Shown here in pieces: positions 53,090 to 63,595 of a stretch of 64,000 bases of DNA (positions within the stretch are counted from its first letter, which is position 1; each line of letters opens with the position of its first letter). The translations under genes were made by a program, and so were the position numbers. The stretch is from Raffaelea ambrosiae. Lineage: Eukaryota > Ascomycota > Sordariomycetes > Ophiostomatales > Ophiostomataceae. The DNA lies in NCBI GenBank assembly GCA_002778195.1, contig PCDI01000004.1:3136226-3200225 (forward strand). Direction: 5' to 3'. Below the pieces are notes generated by a model. That model made no database searches. It had not been told where the DNA came from and saw nothing but the letters and a program-made list of their open reading frames with translations.

Positions 53090-54210
53090 GTGACGATGCT
53101 AAAAATGAAAGAGTGAAGGTGGACAAGAAAGAAGAGTAGCAAATTCGAAGGCGAAGACAACGACAGAGACGCCATGATTTCCACAGACAAAATTTCTAAT
53201 ATTGACTTCCAAACCGTTTATTCGGTCTCAAGCTATGTTACATATCGTAGGCCCTCCTTTTCTGATTTTCTCGATTCATGATGACGACATCCTGAAGACA
53301 TGAACAACAGGAGCCCAAAACTGCTTGTGATGCCCCACCACTGCTCCCATCTCGGAGACAGACCCCCAGCGCAATTTTTACCGAGAATTCTAGGCTACGT
53401 TCTAAAGGATTGCATATAGGCGCTTCTAGGCGCCGGATCATGGCAAGCCAACAAGCCGTGTTGGCGGTCAGGAACAGGCCACTGGGGAGGAGGGGGGGGA
53501 TACCAAGGAAGCCGAAGGAAAGAACGGGGCGACCAGAGGACGACCAGGAGAAGCCCAGAACAGGACTAGGAGGAAGCCTGGGAGAGACCAGGAGGAGGTC
53601 AGGGGAAGGCCAGGGGAAGGCCAGGGGAAGGACAGAGGAGACGCAAGGCCATGGGGGGCAGTCAGCCGGGAAACGGCGGATGTTTGACAGAACTGGGCAG
53701 ACAGACAAGCCAAAAAGGGAGGCGGAGAAGGTGGGCGCTTGGGGGGGGTTCAATCCTCAGTCGGGAGAACAAGGGGGTCGAGCGGCAACGCAAGGCGAAC
53801 GACCAGGGTACAGCGGTTGCTGAGCAAAATGGAAATGTTGAGCGGTTAGGAAGAAAGTGCACCGCCCACCTCCTGATACTCTTGCAAATAATCACACGGC
53901 AAGAGAAAATTCATGGGAAAAGCGATCCTGCCCATCGACGAGCAGGACGAGTGTCAGTAATAGCGAGAACAGACACAGTGCGAAATGATATTGTCTCTGA
54001 GAGCGACGAGTAATTTTGCGCGGAAACAAGCCACCGTTATCAGCACACCAGTTCTCGCACATGGCTTATCTCACTGAGTGGAACACAATGGCGTGAGCTC
54101 TCACGAAAGCTTGCTCTGAAGCTTCTTTTTTAGCTGTGCGGGGGGCTTTGTTTTTGTTCGTGCGCATTTCTGCTCCTCGGACGAGCGATCGATCCATTCT
54201 TCTCAACACA
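53090..54210. other. Intergenic low-complexity region
   Basis: 1.1 kb before the methionyl-tRNA synthetase gene. It contains a purine-rich tandem-like block (53531-53640). A 137-codon frame runs through it, but its Gly/Arg/Glu composition reflects the repeat and it is not annotated as a gene. Confidence 0.55.
53531..53640 (+). repeat. Degenerate CCAGGGGAAGG repeat block
   Basis: Imperfect units of GACCAGGAGGA and AGGCCAGGGGAAGG. The clearest is three consecutive copies of an 11-base unit (AGGGGAAGGCC) at about 53600-53630. Simple purine-rich satellite-like DNA. Confidence 0.7.
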
Positions 54211-56258
54211 ATGGAGCGATTTGCGTCTGCACGGAATCTGGGGTGTCTGCGACGGGCCAGCTGCCTCCGGCGCGCTCCTCTGCGCGTCAATGGCTGCCGG
54301 TTCCAGAGCGACATTGTGCCACCCATCAAGCCTTATTATGTGACCTCCCCGATCTTCTATGTTAACGCAGGTGAGTGGCAGTGGGAGCGTCTTGTTTCAT
54401 TTCTTGTTGAACCTCGTCGGAACTCTCAGCATCGAAATGCCGGTGGTGGAAAAGGTGGCTGCTGGACTCTTGTTCCCACTGACCGAAACGACCAGACCCT
54501 CACATTGGCCACATGTATACGATTGTCCTGGCCGACGTGCTCAAACGCTGGCAGGTGCTGCAGGGCCGCCATGCGCTCCTCTGCACGGGCACGGACGAGC
54601 ACGGCCTCAAAGTGCAGCAGGCTGCCGCGCGCGCGGGCGTCCCGCCCAAGCAGTTCTGCGACGAGAACGCGGCCGTGTTTGCCGAGCTGGCGCGCCGCGC
54701 GCAGATCAGCCACGACTTCTTCGTCCGCACCACGGACGCCGACCACATGGCAGCCGTGCGCGCCATCTGGCGGCGGCTGCGGCGACGGGGCTTGGTCTAC
54801 ACGTCGCAGCACCGGGGGTGGTACTGCGTCAGCGACGAGACGTTTTATCCGGAATCGCTGCTCGAGAAGCGGATCAACCCGTCCACCGGCAAGGCCGAGA
54901 TGGTCTCCGTCGAGACCGGCAAGACGGTCGAGTGGACCGAGGAGCGCAACTACCACTTCCGCATGACCGCCGTGCGCGACCGCCTGCTGCAGTTCTACGA
55001 GGAGAACCCCGAGTTTGTCAAGCCGGCGCCGCGCATGGCCGAGGTCGTCCAGTGGGTCACCCACCAGCTCGAGGATCTGTCCATCTCGCGGCCGGCCAGC
55101 CGGCTCGCCTGGGGCGTGCCTGTGCCCGAAGACGAGACCCAGACGGTGTATGTCTGGGTGGATGCGCTCGTCAACTACCTCACCAAGGCGGGCTACCCGG
55201 AGCGGTGGGCGCCCGAAGAGAAGATCGAAGAGACGGCGACGACAGCAGCAGCAGCAGCAGAAGCACCGGGCGGTGGCAGTGGCTGTGCTGTTGGTGACGA
55301 CGGCCTACATCTGTCGCCGTCAGACATCACCACCCCTTCGACTCCGTCTTCCTCCGCGGCCGACTCTCTCACGCACGAGCAGCTGCGGCGCCAGCAGGGC
55401 GGCGGCTGGCCCGCCGACGTGCACGTCATCGGCAAGGACATTGTGCGCTTCCACGGCGTCTACTGGCCGGCCCTGCTGCTGGCGCTGGACCTGCCATTGC
55501 CGGCGCACCTGCTCACGCACGCGCACTGGACGCTCGGCCGCAAGAAGATGTCCAAGTCGATCGGCAACGTGGTCAACCCGTTCTACGCCATGGACCGCTT
55601 CGGCGTCGACGCCATGCGCTACTACCTCGTGCACGACGGCGGCATCGAGGACGACGCCGACTACGGCAACGAGCACATTGTCGAGCGCTACAAGAAGGGC
55701 CTGCAGGGCGGCCTCGGCAACCTGCTGGGCCGCGTCACGCGGACATCGCGCTGGAGCGTGCGCGACGCCGTCGCCCGCGAGGCCGGCTGGGAGGTGCTGG
55801 CCGAGGTCGGCGTGCACGACACGGCCATGCAGGCGCAGATCGAGGCCGTCAGCCAGGCGGGCCGTCGCGCGGCGGACCAGATGGCGGCGCTGGACCCGCG
55901 GGCGGCGCTGCACACGCTGATGGACGTGGTGTACCAGACGAACAAGTTTGTGACGGACACGGAGCCCTGGACGCTGGCCAAGCAGCTGGCCCAGGAAGCG
56001 GGCGACAAAGAAAAGAAGGCGCGGCTGGAGCAGGTCGTCTACCTGTCGGCAGAGGCGCTGCGCGTCGTGGGCATTCTGCTGCAGCCGTTCATGCCGACCA
56101 AGGCGGCCGAGGTGCTCGACGTGCTCGGCGTGGACCCGAAGCGGCGCATGTTCCTGGACGCGCGGCTGGGCGTGGACACAGACTACGGCGTGCCGCGGCG
56201 GGCACCTGGCAAGACCAAGGAGGAAGCGCTGTTCCCGCCACTGCCAGTTGAGGACTGA
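54211..56258 (+). CDS. MSM1: Mitochondrial methionyl-tRNA synthetase
   Basis: Class I aminoacyl-tRNA synthetase charging mitochondrial tRNA-Met. Exons 54211-54370 and 54496-56258 give 640 residues. The N-terminus (MERFASARNLGCLRRASCLR, Arg-rich, no acids after residue 2) is a mitochondrial presequence. The catalytic domain opens with YYVTSPIFYVNADPHIGH, the HIGH motif being rebuilt across the intron. GTDEHGLK and YCVSDETFY follow. KMSKS is present (404-408, in GRKKMSKSIGNVV). The anticodon-binding region has DTEPWTLAKQ near the C-terminus. A Thr/Ala/Ser/Gly-rich insert (about bases 55225-55410) interrupts the domain before the ADVHVIGKDIVRFHGVYWPA motif, making the protein longer than yeast Msm1 (575). 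Confidence 0.96.
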
Positions 56259-56606
56259 GTCGTCGGATGATGGGTTCGAAAAATAAAAATCAAAAGACAG
56301 GAGTTCTAGACCAATGTACGCATGGGTTGACGATGTATGATTTGTAAAAAAAAAAAAAGGAAAAGAACAAAGACACCCTACACACCAGCATAAAATGTAC
56401 AAAAGAAACATTGCAACAATGAACCTGGACCTAGAGAACCAAGCTGTGGGTGGAATTGAATGGGCGTGCATGTCAAAGGCTACGAAAAGAAGCCACTCAA
56501 ATGGCCGAAAACTGGAAAATTGCCGGGTTTGCCAGTCGCCGATAATTTTTTGTCCTCCTCATACAACCACCAGCAAGCCCGCCCGCCATCACTCACACCG
56601 TCCACA
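56259..56606. other. Intergenic, no gene seen
   Basis: 348 bases between the synthetase and the acetyltransferase gene, both plus strand. It includes an A12 run near 56346-56358. No coding signal. Confidence 0.55.
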
Positions 56607-57500
56607 ATGAAAGTCAACGAGCATACAGGCAAGACATAGTGCGAATGAACTCAATCCTCTTGCAAATCCATTACTGACACGGGCCACCAGCCGTCTCTAC
56701 ATCGCGGGTTCTGCTCGTGCCGTACGATGCCCGACATGTGCCGACCTACCATGCCTGGATGGAGGACGAAGTAGGTTCACCCTTGTCGGAGCTCTTTTCA
56801 CTCCCCCTCCCCTGTATGAACCCCTGCTGATCTACAGGCCATCCGTACCGCCACGGCATCGGACCGTCTGACACTCGAGGAGGAGTACGAGAACCAGGTC
56901 TCCTGGCGGGCCGACGCGGACAAGCTGACCTTCATCCTCTGCCGGCCACTGGATACGCCGGCTGCACAGGTCCGCGCCGACGTGGACGATGCCCCGGACC
57001 GCATGGTGGGCGATATCAACTTTTTCCTGACTCCATGGGAGGAGGAGGAGGACGACGACGACGACAATAATGGCGAGGAAGCGGCCCGGCCAGAAAAAAA
57101 GGTCGCCGCCGCGACCGGCCCTGTCTACAGCGGCGAAGTCGACATCATGATTGCACACGCGGACCATCGGGGCAAGGGCTTTGGGCGCGCCGCGGTGACA
57201 GCGTTTCTGCATTACATTCTCAGCGGAAAGAATCAGCCGGCCATCCTGGGGGAGGCGGCGGCCGGTAGCGGAACAGGCGCGACGCCCCAGCCCACGTCCA
57301 CGCCGTCTCTCAAGCAGCTCGTGGTCAAGATCCAGGCCACGAACGCCGCCAGCATCGGCCTGTTTTCCAGCCTCGGGTTCAAACAAAAGGGAGACATCAA
57401 CTACTTTGGCGAGGTCGAGCTGGTCTGCGCCGACCCGAGCACGCTGGCCCCACCAGCTCCCGAGGGCTATGTCGAGTGTGTCTATGCCAGAGAACCGTGA
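56607..57500 (+). CDS. NAT9-like GNAT N-acetyltransferase
   Basis: Acetyl-CoA-dependent N-acetyltransferase of the GNAT fold, like animal NAT9. Exons 56607-56628, 56691-56770 and 56838-57500 give 254 residues. The first intron begins with GC (AG|GCAAGA) and ends at CAG after an ACTGAC branch site, a GC-AG intron. The spliced start MKVNEHTAVSTSRVLLVPYD and the segment ATASDRLTLEEEYENQVSWR are hallmark NAT9 sequences. The acetyl-CoA loop is HRGKGFGRAA. KIQATNAASIGLFSSLGF matches the conserved C-terminal GNAT segment. An acidic insert (about bases 57036-57075) lies after FLTPWEEEE. The physiological substrate is unknown in fungi. Confidence 0.92.
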
Positions 57501-57642
57501 TCGTTATTTTGAAGGGTTAGAGTAGACAAGTAGACAAAAAGAGGAAAAGACAACAAAACAAAGGCCAAAAAAAATGTAGGTTATCAGAGTAAGACAGAAA
57601 AAAAAAACCCCCCAGAAACCGAAATGAAATGAAATCTAGTTA

Positions 57643-58836
57643 TTATACCCCAAAGCGCTTCCGGTAGCCGTCCAGGATGTCCAGGTTGATGGCCGACCCG
57701 CCGCACACCACAATCACCACGTTCTTGGCCGCCCATTCCTCGTCCGACAAGCCTGCTGCGCCCCCCAGCTTCTGCCGCAGCATGTTGACCTTCTTGCCGT
57801 TGTCTTCCGTGCTTGTGTACACGGGCGCCAGCGACGCACCGCATGCGGGCTCCACCAGGATCCGCGTGTCGTCCAGGAACTTGACAATCGCATCCACGGC
57901 CGCCGTGTCGCTCACCACGGTCGGCACGACCAGATCGGGCCGTGTCTGCCACCATCGGAAGGCCGCCTCGGCCACGCGGACGCTGCCCAGCGACGTCGCC
58001 ACCGAGGTGATCCCGGGCAGCGTGACGAGCTCGCTGGCCTCGACGCTGGCCATGAGGCTGTGCGCGCCGTCCGTCTCGACGGCCACCACCTGCGTCGTTT
58101 TCGTCTTGTCCGTCACTGTCTGGTCGGCTTTCGTGGATGGCCAGTTCTTCTGCACGCCCTCGGCGACGCCGCACATCAGGCCCCCGCCGCCGACACTGCA
58201 CACGATGGCATCGGGCTGCTGCTTCAACCCCAACCGCGGCAGCTGCTGGGCCAGCTCGTCCACCAGCGTCGCCGCGCCCGCCCAGATGTCCGGGTGGTCA
58301 AACGGCGGCACGTAGATGGCCTCCGTGCCGGCCGGCCGCTGGGGCATGACGACTTCGCGCAGGTGCGCATCGGCGGCCGCCCAGTTGGCACCGTGCTGGA
58401 CGACGTCGGCTCCGATGGCCTGCAGTTTGCCGACCATGTAGGCCGAGGTCGTGACGGGGACGACGATCGTGGCCGGCAGGTTGCCGAGGTCACGGGCAGC
58501 AGCGGCACAAGCGAGGCCGGCATTGCCGCCAGACGAGCAGTAAAAGTGGACGGCTTTGGGGCCGCTGTCCGCCGCGGACGCCTTGGCCCGGGCAATGGCA
58601 CGGACCATAAGGTTGCCGACACCGCGGGACTTGAAAGAGCCGGATGGCTGGAAGGCTTCAAGTTTGAGGTAGATGTTGCTGTCGGAGGGTCAGTGCCGAG
58701 AGTTGGAGAGAAATAGAGACGGACACAAAGAAGAGACTCACCAGCCGGCTGCCTTGGAGAGAGCCGCAGAGAAGAGACAGGGCGTCTCGATCCATGGCTG
58801 GACTGTAGCTGGCGGCTCAGCGGGTGCGGAGCCCAT
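57643..58836 (-). CDS. L-serine/L-threonine dehydratase (PLP, catabolic)
   Basis: Fold-type II pyridoxal-phosphate enzyme deaminating serine to pyruvate or threonine to 2-oxobutyrate; cytosolic (like yeast Cha1 or animal SDS). Exons 58742-58836 and 57643-58678 (minus) give 376 residues. The PLP lysine is Lys48 in PSGSFKSRG, just after the intron. The phosphate/carboxylate loop is SSGGNAG and the glycine loop is VGGGGLMCG. The start MGSAPAEPPATVQPWIETPC has the family's W-I-x-T-P substrate loop. Length is usual for the family. The end VVIVVCGGSAINLDILDGYR is the conserved C-terminal strand. A serine-racemase-like activity is less likely given the CHA1-type ends. Confidence 0.92.
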
Positions 58837-60153
58837 GATGATTTCTTCTCTTGGCTCCGGACTGTTCTTGTCTCGAGAATATCCCCAGGGAACTTTCTTT
58901 AGTCAATTCTCCTCCCGTTATGTGTCGTGTGTCCGATGATGCTTCTTGCTGTTGTCTTTTGTCTTGGTTTTCGCGGCCTTCTAGATCTTTCTGCTGGTCT
59001 TGAGTGTCTTATTGCTCAAAGAATGTCAGTCTCGACTCAATTGCAACCCAGGTTGAAGCCAGAAAAGGTGAAAGTGATAACTAGACTGTCATTTTGCTCC
59101 TGCACGACTCTTCGATTATACCGGGAACCACCCACATTTATATGCAACGAGTAACCATACAAGGTCTCGAATGCAATCATAAAAAACGCGTCTCTTACCA
59201 CTCGACCCAACAGATCGATGCAGACCCCCATAATTCCCCCGCTAACCGCTAGTTGCTGACGCTGTGACGAAAGATCGCCTTCCCTATCGCAACCTTAATT
59301 GCCCTATAGAAACAGGGAGAAACAATTTGCAAATGTGCTAATGCTTGCGACTGACAACACCAGTCGCTCCTCCCGTCTCACTCGCCTTGCGCTCCTTCTA
59401 TTTTTTTATCTAGACCAGCTGCCTCTTCCTGTTGTGGCATTGGCTAACAAAAACCTAATAGAAATTTAATAAAAACACAACAGGTACAAAGAGACGCAAC
59501 CCGATCCAGAAGGAACGTTTGTTTGCTGGCAACAGTCTTGTCACCAATCTAGAATTGTTGCCTCTTCTGTCTCAGCGGTGTGCCATTCCTGGGCCCTTGT
59601 TATCTCAACCAGTCGGTGTTCCACCCAGTTGGACCGATGCCAAACGGGGACCAGCGCCCTTTGCATGACATGTTTTTCCGCTTAGTTTTTGCTGAGGTAA
59701 GGTCGTGAAAAGGTTAATCCCCAAACAGAAAGCAACAAATCGATCTATTGTGTCGAGAACAAATCAACTTGATTTCAACCGAACAACCGGACAGGTCGAG
59801 AACACTTCCATTGATTTCTTGCGTTAAACTACAGGAAGTTCCTTCTAGCCGTGCTGGTATCAGTTTTAGTGTCTGTTACAGCCCATGGTTCCCACATGTA
59901 CTAACTACAGACCACGGAAATTTGTACGCCCAGAACAGCCCCCTTACACAATACCGCATGCTTGCGATTTCTTCTTTCATAGATGCAAAAATCATGATCA
60001 TGGCATCGATATCCACCCCCCTTCGAAGCTCCCAAGTAGCAAGACGAATGAAAACAAGAAGTAATACAACTCATGAATAAACAGTCCATCATCATCATCA
60101 TAGCCTGCCTGCTGCCCTCGTTCATACTCATTCATGTGCCCTTGCCATCCTCC
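58837..60153. other. Intergenic, no gene seen
   Basis: 1.3 kb between the dehydratase start and the RAD7 stop. AT-richer than neighbouring genes. Short frames only, none recognisable. CAT/ATC-rich near 60075-60105. Confidence 0.55.
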
Positions 60154-62120
60154 TTAATCCTCGTCGTGGCCAACAGTCTGCATTCCCTGTGCATTCGGCA
60201 CGCCCACCACAATCCGGCCATGCGGCACCTGCGTCCCTGTCACCCGCATGCACCCAAATATGACCACCTCGCGGAGGTTTGGACAGCTCCGAAACATGCA
60301 GGTCACGATGCGGTCCGTCAAATCTTCGCAAAAACTAGCTTCGATCCGCTCCAGCTGCGGGTACGTCTTGTCGGCGGCAAACACGGCCTCAAATGCGGCC
60401 CCTGAAATGTGCCGACACGACTCAACATTGAGCAGCCGCAGCTCCGCCCCCGAGTGAGCCATGAGGGCCTCAAACCCAGAGGAGCACAGTCCCACGCCGT
60501 TCTCGTTCTCGCGCGGCTGGTCCGCGTCGTCGTGCCGGTTCTTGGTCAGGTCCACCACATGTAGCGGCGGGTTCGCCCAGTCCTCAAACAGGTGCACGAA
60601 CCCGGCGTCCGTCACCTGGTCCGTCTCGGTCAGGCGCAGCTTGCGCAACTGGCGGCAGTGCTGGTGCATCGCCAGCAGGACTGAGTTGTCTGCGCCTGTG
60701 GCCTGCCGCAGCGACAGCGTCTGCAGCTGGTGCCCCGACCGCATGAGCAGCTTCACCATCACGTCTGCGTGCACCGGCTTATTGCTGCTCAGGTTGTTGC
60801 CCAGGCCTGCGCCACCCACCGACAGGCCCAGGTGTTGCAAGTGCTGCATCTCACAGATCTTGCTGATGCCCGCGCCCGTCACCCGCTGGTTGCCGTTGAG
60901 CTTGAGCCGCGTCACATTCGGCGCGCACTCGGCAATGTAGCCCAGCACGTCGTCGGTCACATGCTTGTCCGTGTCGCAGATCTGCAGCGTGCGCAGCTGC
61001 TGGCCCTTGGCCACGAAAAACTCCTTCCACTGCGCCTCCGTCAGCAGGTTGGCACCCGACAGGCAGAAAGACTCGAGCGTAATGTCGCGGTTGAGCAGGT
61101 ACTGCATGACTTCGTCCTTGAATTGGATGGCATTGTAGATCTTCATGCTCTTCAGATGCGGCATCGCCTGCAAGATCCGCAGAAAGTCGCCGGACCACAG
61201 GTCACCGGCGTCGTAGATGCAGACCGCCTCCGCATCCGGCCGCATAAACAGCTCCACCGTTTTGGCGTTCATCAGCCGTCGCTTCGAGAGGATACGCGCA
61301 ATCCGGTCCACCATGATCTCCGGCAGATCGCCCAGGTCGTCTGCCAGGTGGATGTTCTGGGACAGGTGCTCCACACACAACGTCACCAGCGGCTTTGCAC
61401 CCACCGGCGAAGCGCCGTCCAGGATCCGGCTCTGCGCCTTGCGCCGTTGACCAACGGGACCGCTGGCCGCCGGCCGCGACTTCTTCTTGTTGTTTTGCCC
61501 CTCGTCGTCCTTGCTGAGCAGCTTCCCGCACGGGTTGCACAGCAGCTTACCCGACGCATCCGCCCGTGAGTACGGCGTCACTGTGAACCGCTTTCCGCAC
61601 TGGGCACAGTTCTCGATCTGGCCTGGCATCGGCGTGCCAAAGTTGGCCATCAGCGCCTGCGTGATCTCATCTTCCTCATCGCTGTCGAATGCCTTCCGTT
61701 TCTTATTCTTCTTGTTCTGCTTAATCTTATCCACCACCTTTTTCTCGTCTGCGGCTTTCTTACTGCGGCCGTTTGTTGCTGGTGTAGTCGCACCTGACGA
61801 AGGCGTAGGCGAATTGTCCACAAAGGAGGCGTTGGCAATCCTAGCTGACTCCCTTTGTCTTCGTGGTGTTGCCAAGGAATCAATGTCGGCGTTTTCGTCC
61901 TCCTGGTCCTCCCGAACTTGACGGGCCACCGCTTCTCTACGCGCCTGAAAGGAAGCCTCGATTTGGCGAGCCGAGATGTTTCGGGACTGTGCAGCAAAAG
62001 GGTTTTTGTCAGTAAGAAGTTTGCCAAATGTGAAATGTGAGGTCGTCTCCTATTATTGGCTGGATGTTGAAAACGAACCGCAAGGAAGTCTGTCAAAGCC
62101 GATTGCCTGAGGAACGACAT
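60154..62120 (-). CDS. RAD7: DNA repair protein RAD7 (LRR)
   Basis: Nucleotide-excision repair factor. With Rad16 it forms the GG-NER damage-recognition complex, and it has ubiquitin-ligase roles; nuclear. Exons 62079-62120 and 60154-61986 (minus) give 624 residues. The N-terminus QSALTDFLA-SRNISARQIE is the conserved fungal start region. A zinc ribbon follows: Cys141, Cys144, Cys164 and Cys167 in NCAQCGKRF and LLCNPCGKLL. Leucine-rich repeats (HLKSMKIYNAIQF, LRTLQICDTDKHVTDDVLG, LRKLRLTETDQVTDAGF) run to the C-terminus, which ends in a capping segment. The Met at 62120 is the minimal start. An upstream exon ending at 62201 would splice in frame to give VGPQSALTDFLA, closer to homologues, but I found no start codon for it. 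Confidence 0.9.
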
Positions 62121-62761
62121 GGTCAGTACAGGCTGGTCTGTGGCAAGATTGTCTAGGAACCCTAGAAAAAAGAGGCTTGGTAAAGAGGGGAGAAATGCTC
62201 ACGGTCCCACGATTCGGCGTTGTGGCCGGTCGGGTGCGTCTTGACGCTGCCTGGCCCTGCAGGTGAATGAACAAAAAATGTGAGCAAACGGTCGAGCGAA
62301 CGGGACAGACGGCAAAAAGTGAGTTGCTGATTGAATCAATTCTGAACGCACATTGTAAGATGGAGGAACTCGCTCTAAGTAGACGTTTTTTGTTTGCTAG
62401 TATTCGATTTTCGGTTTGAGAAATAGAGTTGGTGTTTCTTCTGCTCCTTTTACCAGCAGAAAAATGGAGTGAAGCGAGCAAAGCGACCGGTATAACAGGA
62501 CCCTGTGTAAAATAAAATAAAACGAATGAAGGAGAGACGCGCGCGCCCAGCAGCCACCTGGCTCTAGGCTAGCACGCAATCACGTGAGCACTTAATGCAA
62601 CCACTTTACTCCTTATCACTCACGAATGGGGAGAGCAGTGCCGATACCCAAGGCATGCACTGTTCCCCTTCACATCGATGCCAAAGGGCTGTGTGGAAAC
62701 AGGAGCACAGGAGCGCATGTACGAGTAATCTATGGTCTCTATTGTCTGTTACACTCTGATC
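62121..62761. other. Intergenic; probable RAD7 5' leader or first exon
   Basis: Between RAD7 (minus) and the dehydrogenase stop. The minus-strand segment 62201-62261, followed by a donor (GTGAGC), could be a RAD7 leader exon. A GTGAAGCGAGCAAAGCGA motif lies near 62471-62488. No other gene seen. Confidence 0.5.
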
Positions 62762-63595
62762 CTATTTCTTCAAAAACCTGTCCAAAGACGCCTTAACATG
62801 GACCTGGACCTGCTCGAACTGTTTCTGTCGTTGGTCTTCCAGGCCGCCCTCTGCAATCAAGGGCTCCACGGGGCCACTGCCAATGTAGAGCCGCGGGTCT
62901 GCCTGCAGCTTCGTGTAGGTGTCATCGATGAATTCACCCAGCGGCATGCCCAGCTGGCCGCCATTTACCAAGTCCGGCTGGTGCACCGTATCATGCAGCT
63001 CAGTCTGCACAGCTGGCGGGAACACCTCGACGATGCGCAGCTTGTCGAACCCGGCGTCGAGCTGCTGTTGCCGTAGCGTAGTGATGAACGAGTGCAATGC
63101 TGCTTTGCTGGCGTTGTAGTTGGGTGTGCGCACGAGCGTGGGCACTAGGCCCAGTGTAGCGCTGATGAAGACCAGGTATGCCGGGGTGCCCCGTGCCGCT
63201 GCCTTCTGCAAGTGCGGCAAGAAGGCCGTCACCAAGTGCACCTGGGACAGGTAGTTGGTGGTCAGCTCGGTGCCAAGGCTGGCCAGATCAACCGTGCCTG
63301 GTTTGCCAAAGTCGAACGCCCGCTGGATGCCGCTGCTAAGCACAATGCAGTCCAGGTCCGGATGGTTGGCCAGAATGGCCGAGGAGAACGCCGGCAGGGC
63401 TGCCAGGTCTGTGATGTCTAGCTGGCCGGTCGTGACTGTGTCTTTGGGCGCCTTGGCCACGAGGGCTTGCAGACGATTCTGTCGGCGACCGACTGCCACA
63501 ACTTTTGTCCCGTTCTGTGCCAGCTTCAGTGTCAAAGCCTCGCCAATGCCCGACGTGGCGCCCACCACGAGGGCCTTCTTGTAAATGCTGGGCAT
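62762..63595 (-). CDS. Short-chain dehydrogenase/reductase
   Basis: NAD(P)-dependent Rossmann-fold oxidoreductase of the classical SDR family. Single exon, 277 residues from MPSIYKKAL. The cofactor motif is GATSGIG (12-18), followed by a basic pair GRRQ (36-39) that favours NADPH. Active-site residues are probably Ser145 (FISATLG), Tyr160 and Lys164 (YNASK). The NNAG-type position reads LSSGIQ (86-91), and EVFPPAVQTEL is the usual post-catalytic segment. It resembles fungal SDRs near DltE. The frame stays open upstream to 63751, but that part has no SDR homology, so the start at 63595 is preferred. Substrate unknown. Confidence 0.88.
   Translation of the reverse strand: MPSIYKKALVVGATSGIGEALTLKLAQNGTKVVAVGRRQNRLQALVAKAPKDTVTTGQLDITDLAALPAFSSAILANHPDLDCIVLSSGIQRAFDFGKPGTVDLASLGTELTTNYLSQVHLVTAFLPHLQKAAARGTPAYLVFISATLGLVPTLVRTPNYNASKAALHSFITTLRQQQLDAGFDKLRIVEVFPPAVQTELHDTVHQPDLVNGGQLGMPLGEFIDDTYTKLQADPRLYIGSGPVEPLIAEGGLEDQRQKQFEQVQVHVKASLDRFLKK

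Noticed and set aside
53410..53823. Open frame of 137 codons and an antisense frame of 171 codons
   Set aside because: Both run across the degenerate CCAGGGGAAGG repeat and show only repeat-driven composition.
55320..56471. 383-codon antisense frame over the methionyl-tRNA synthetase
   Set aside because: His/Arg/Val-rich shadow of the GC-rich coding strand. No independent features.
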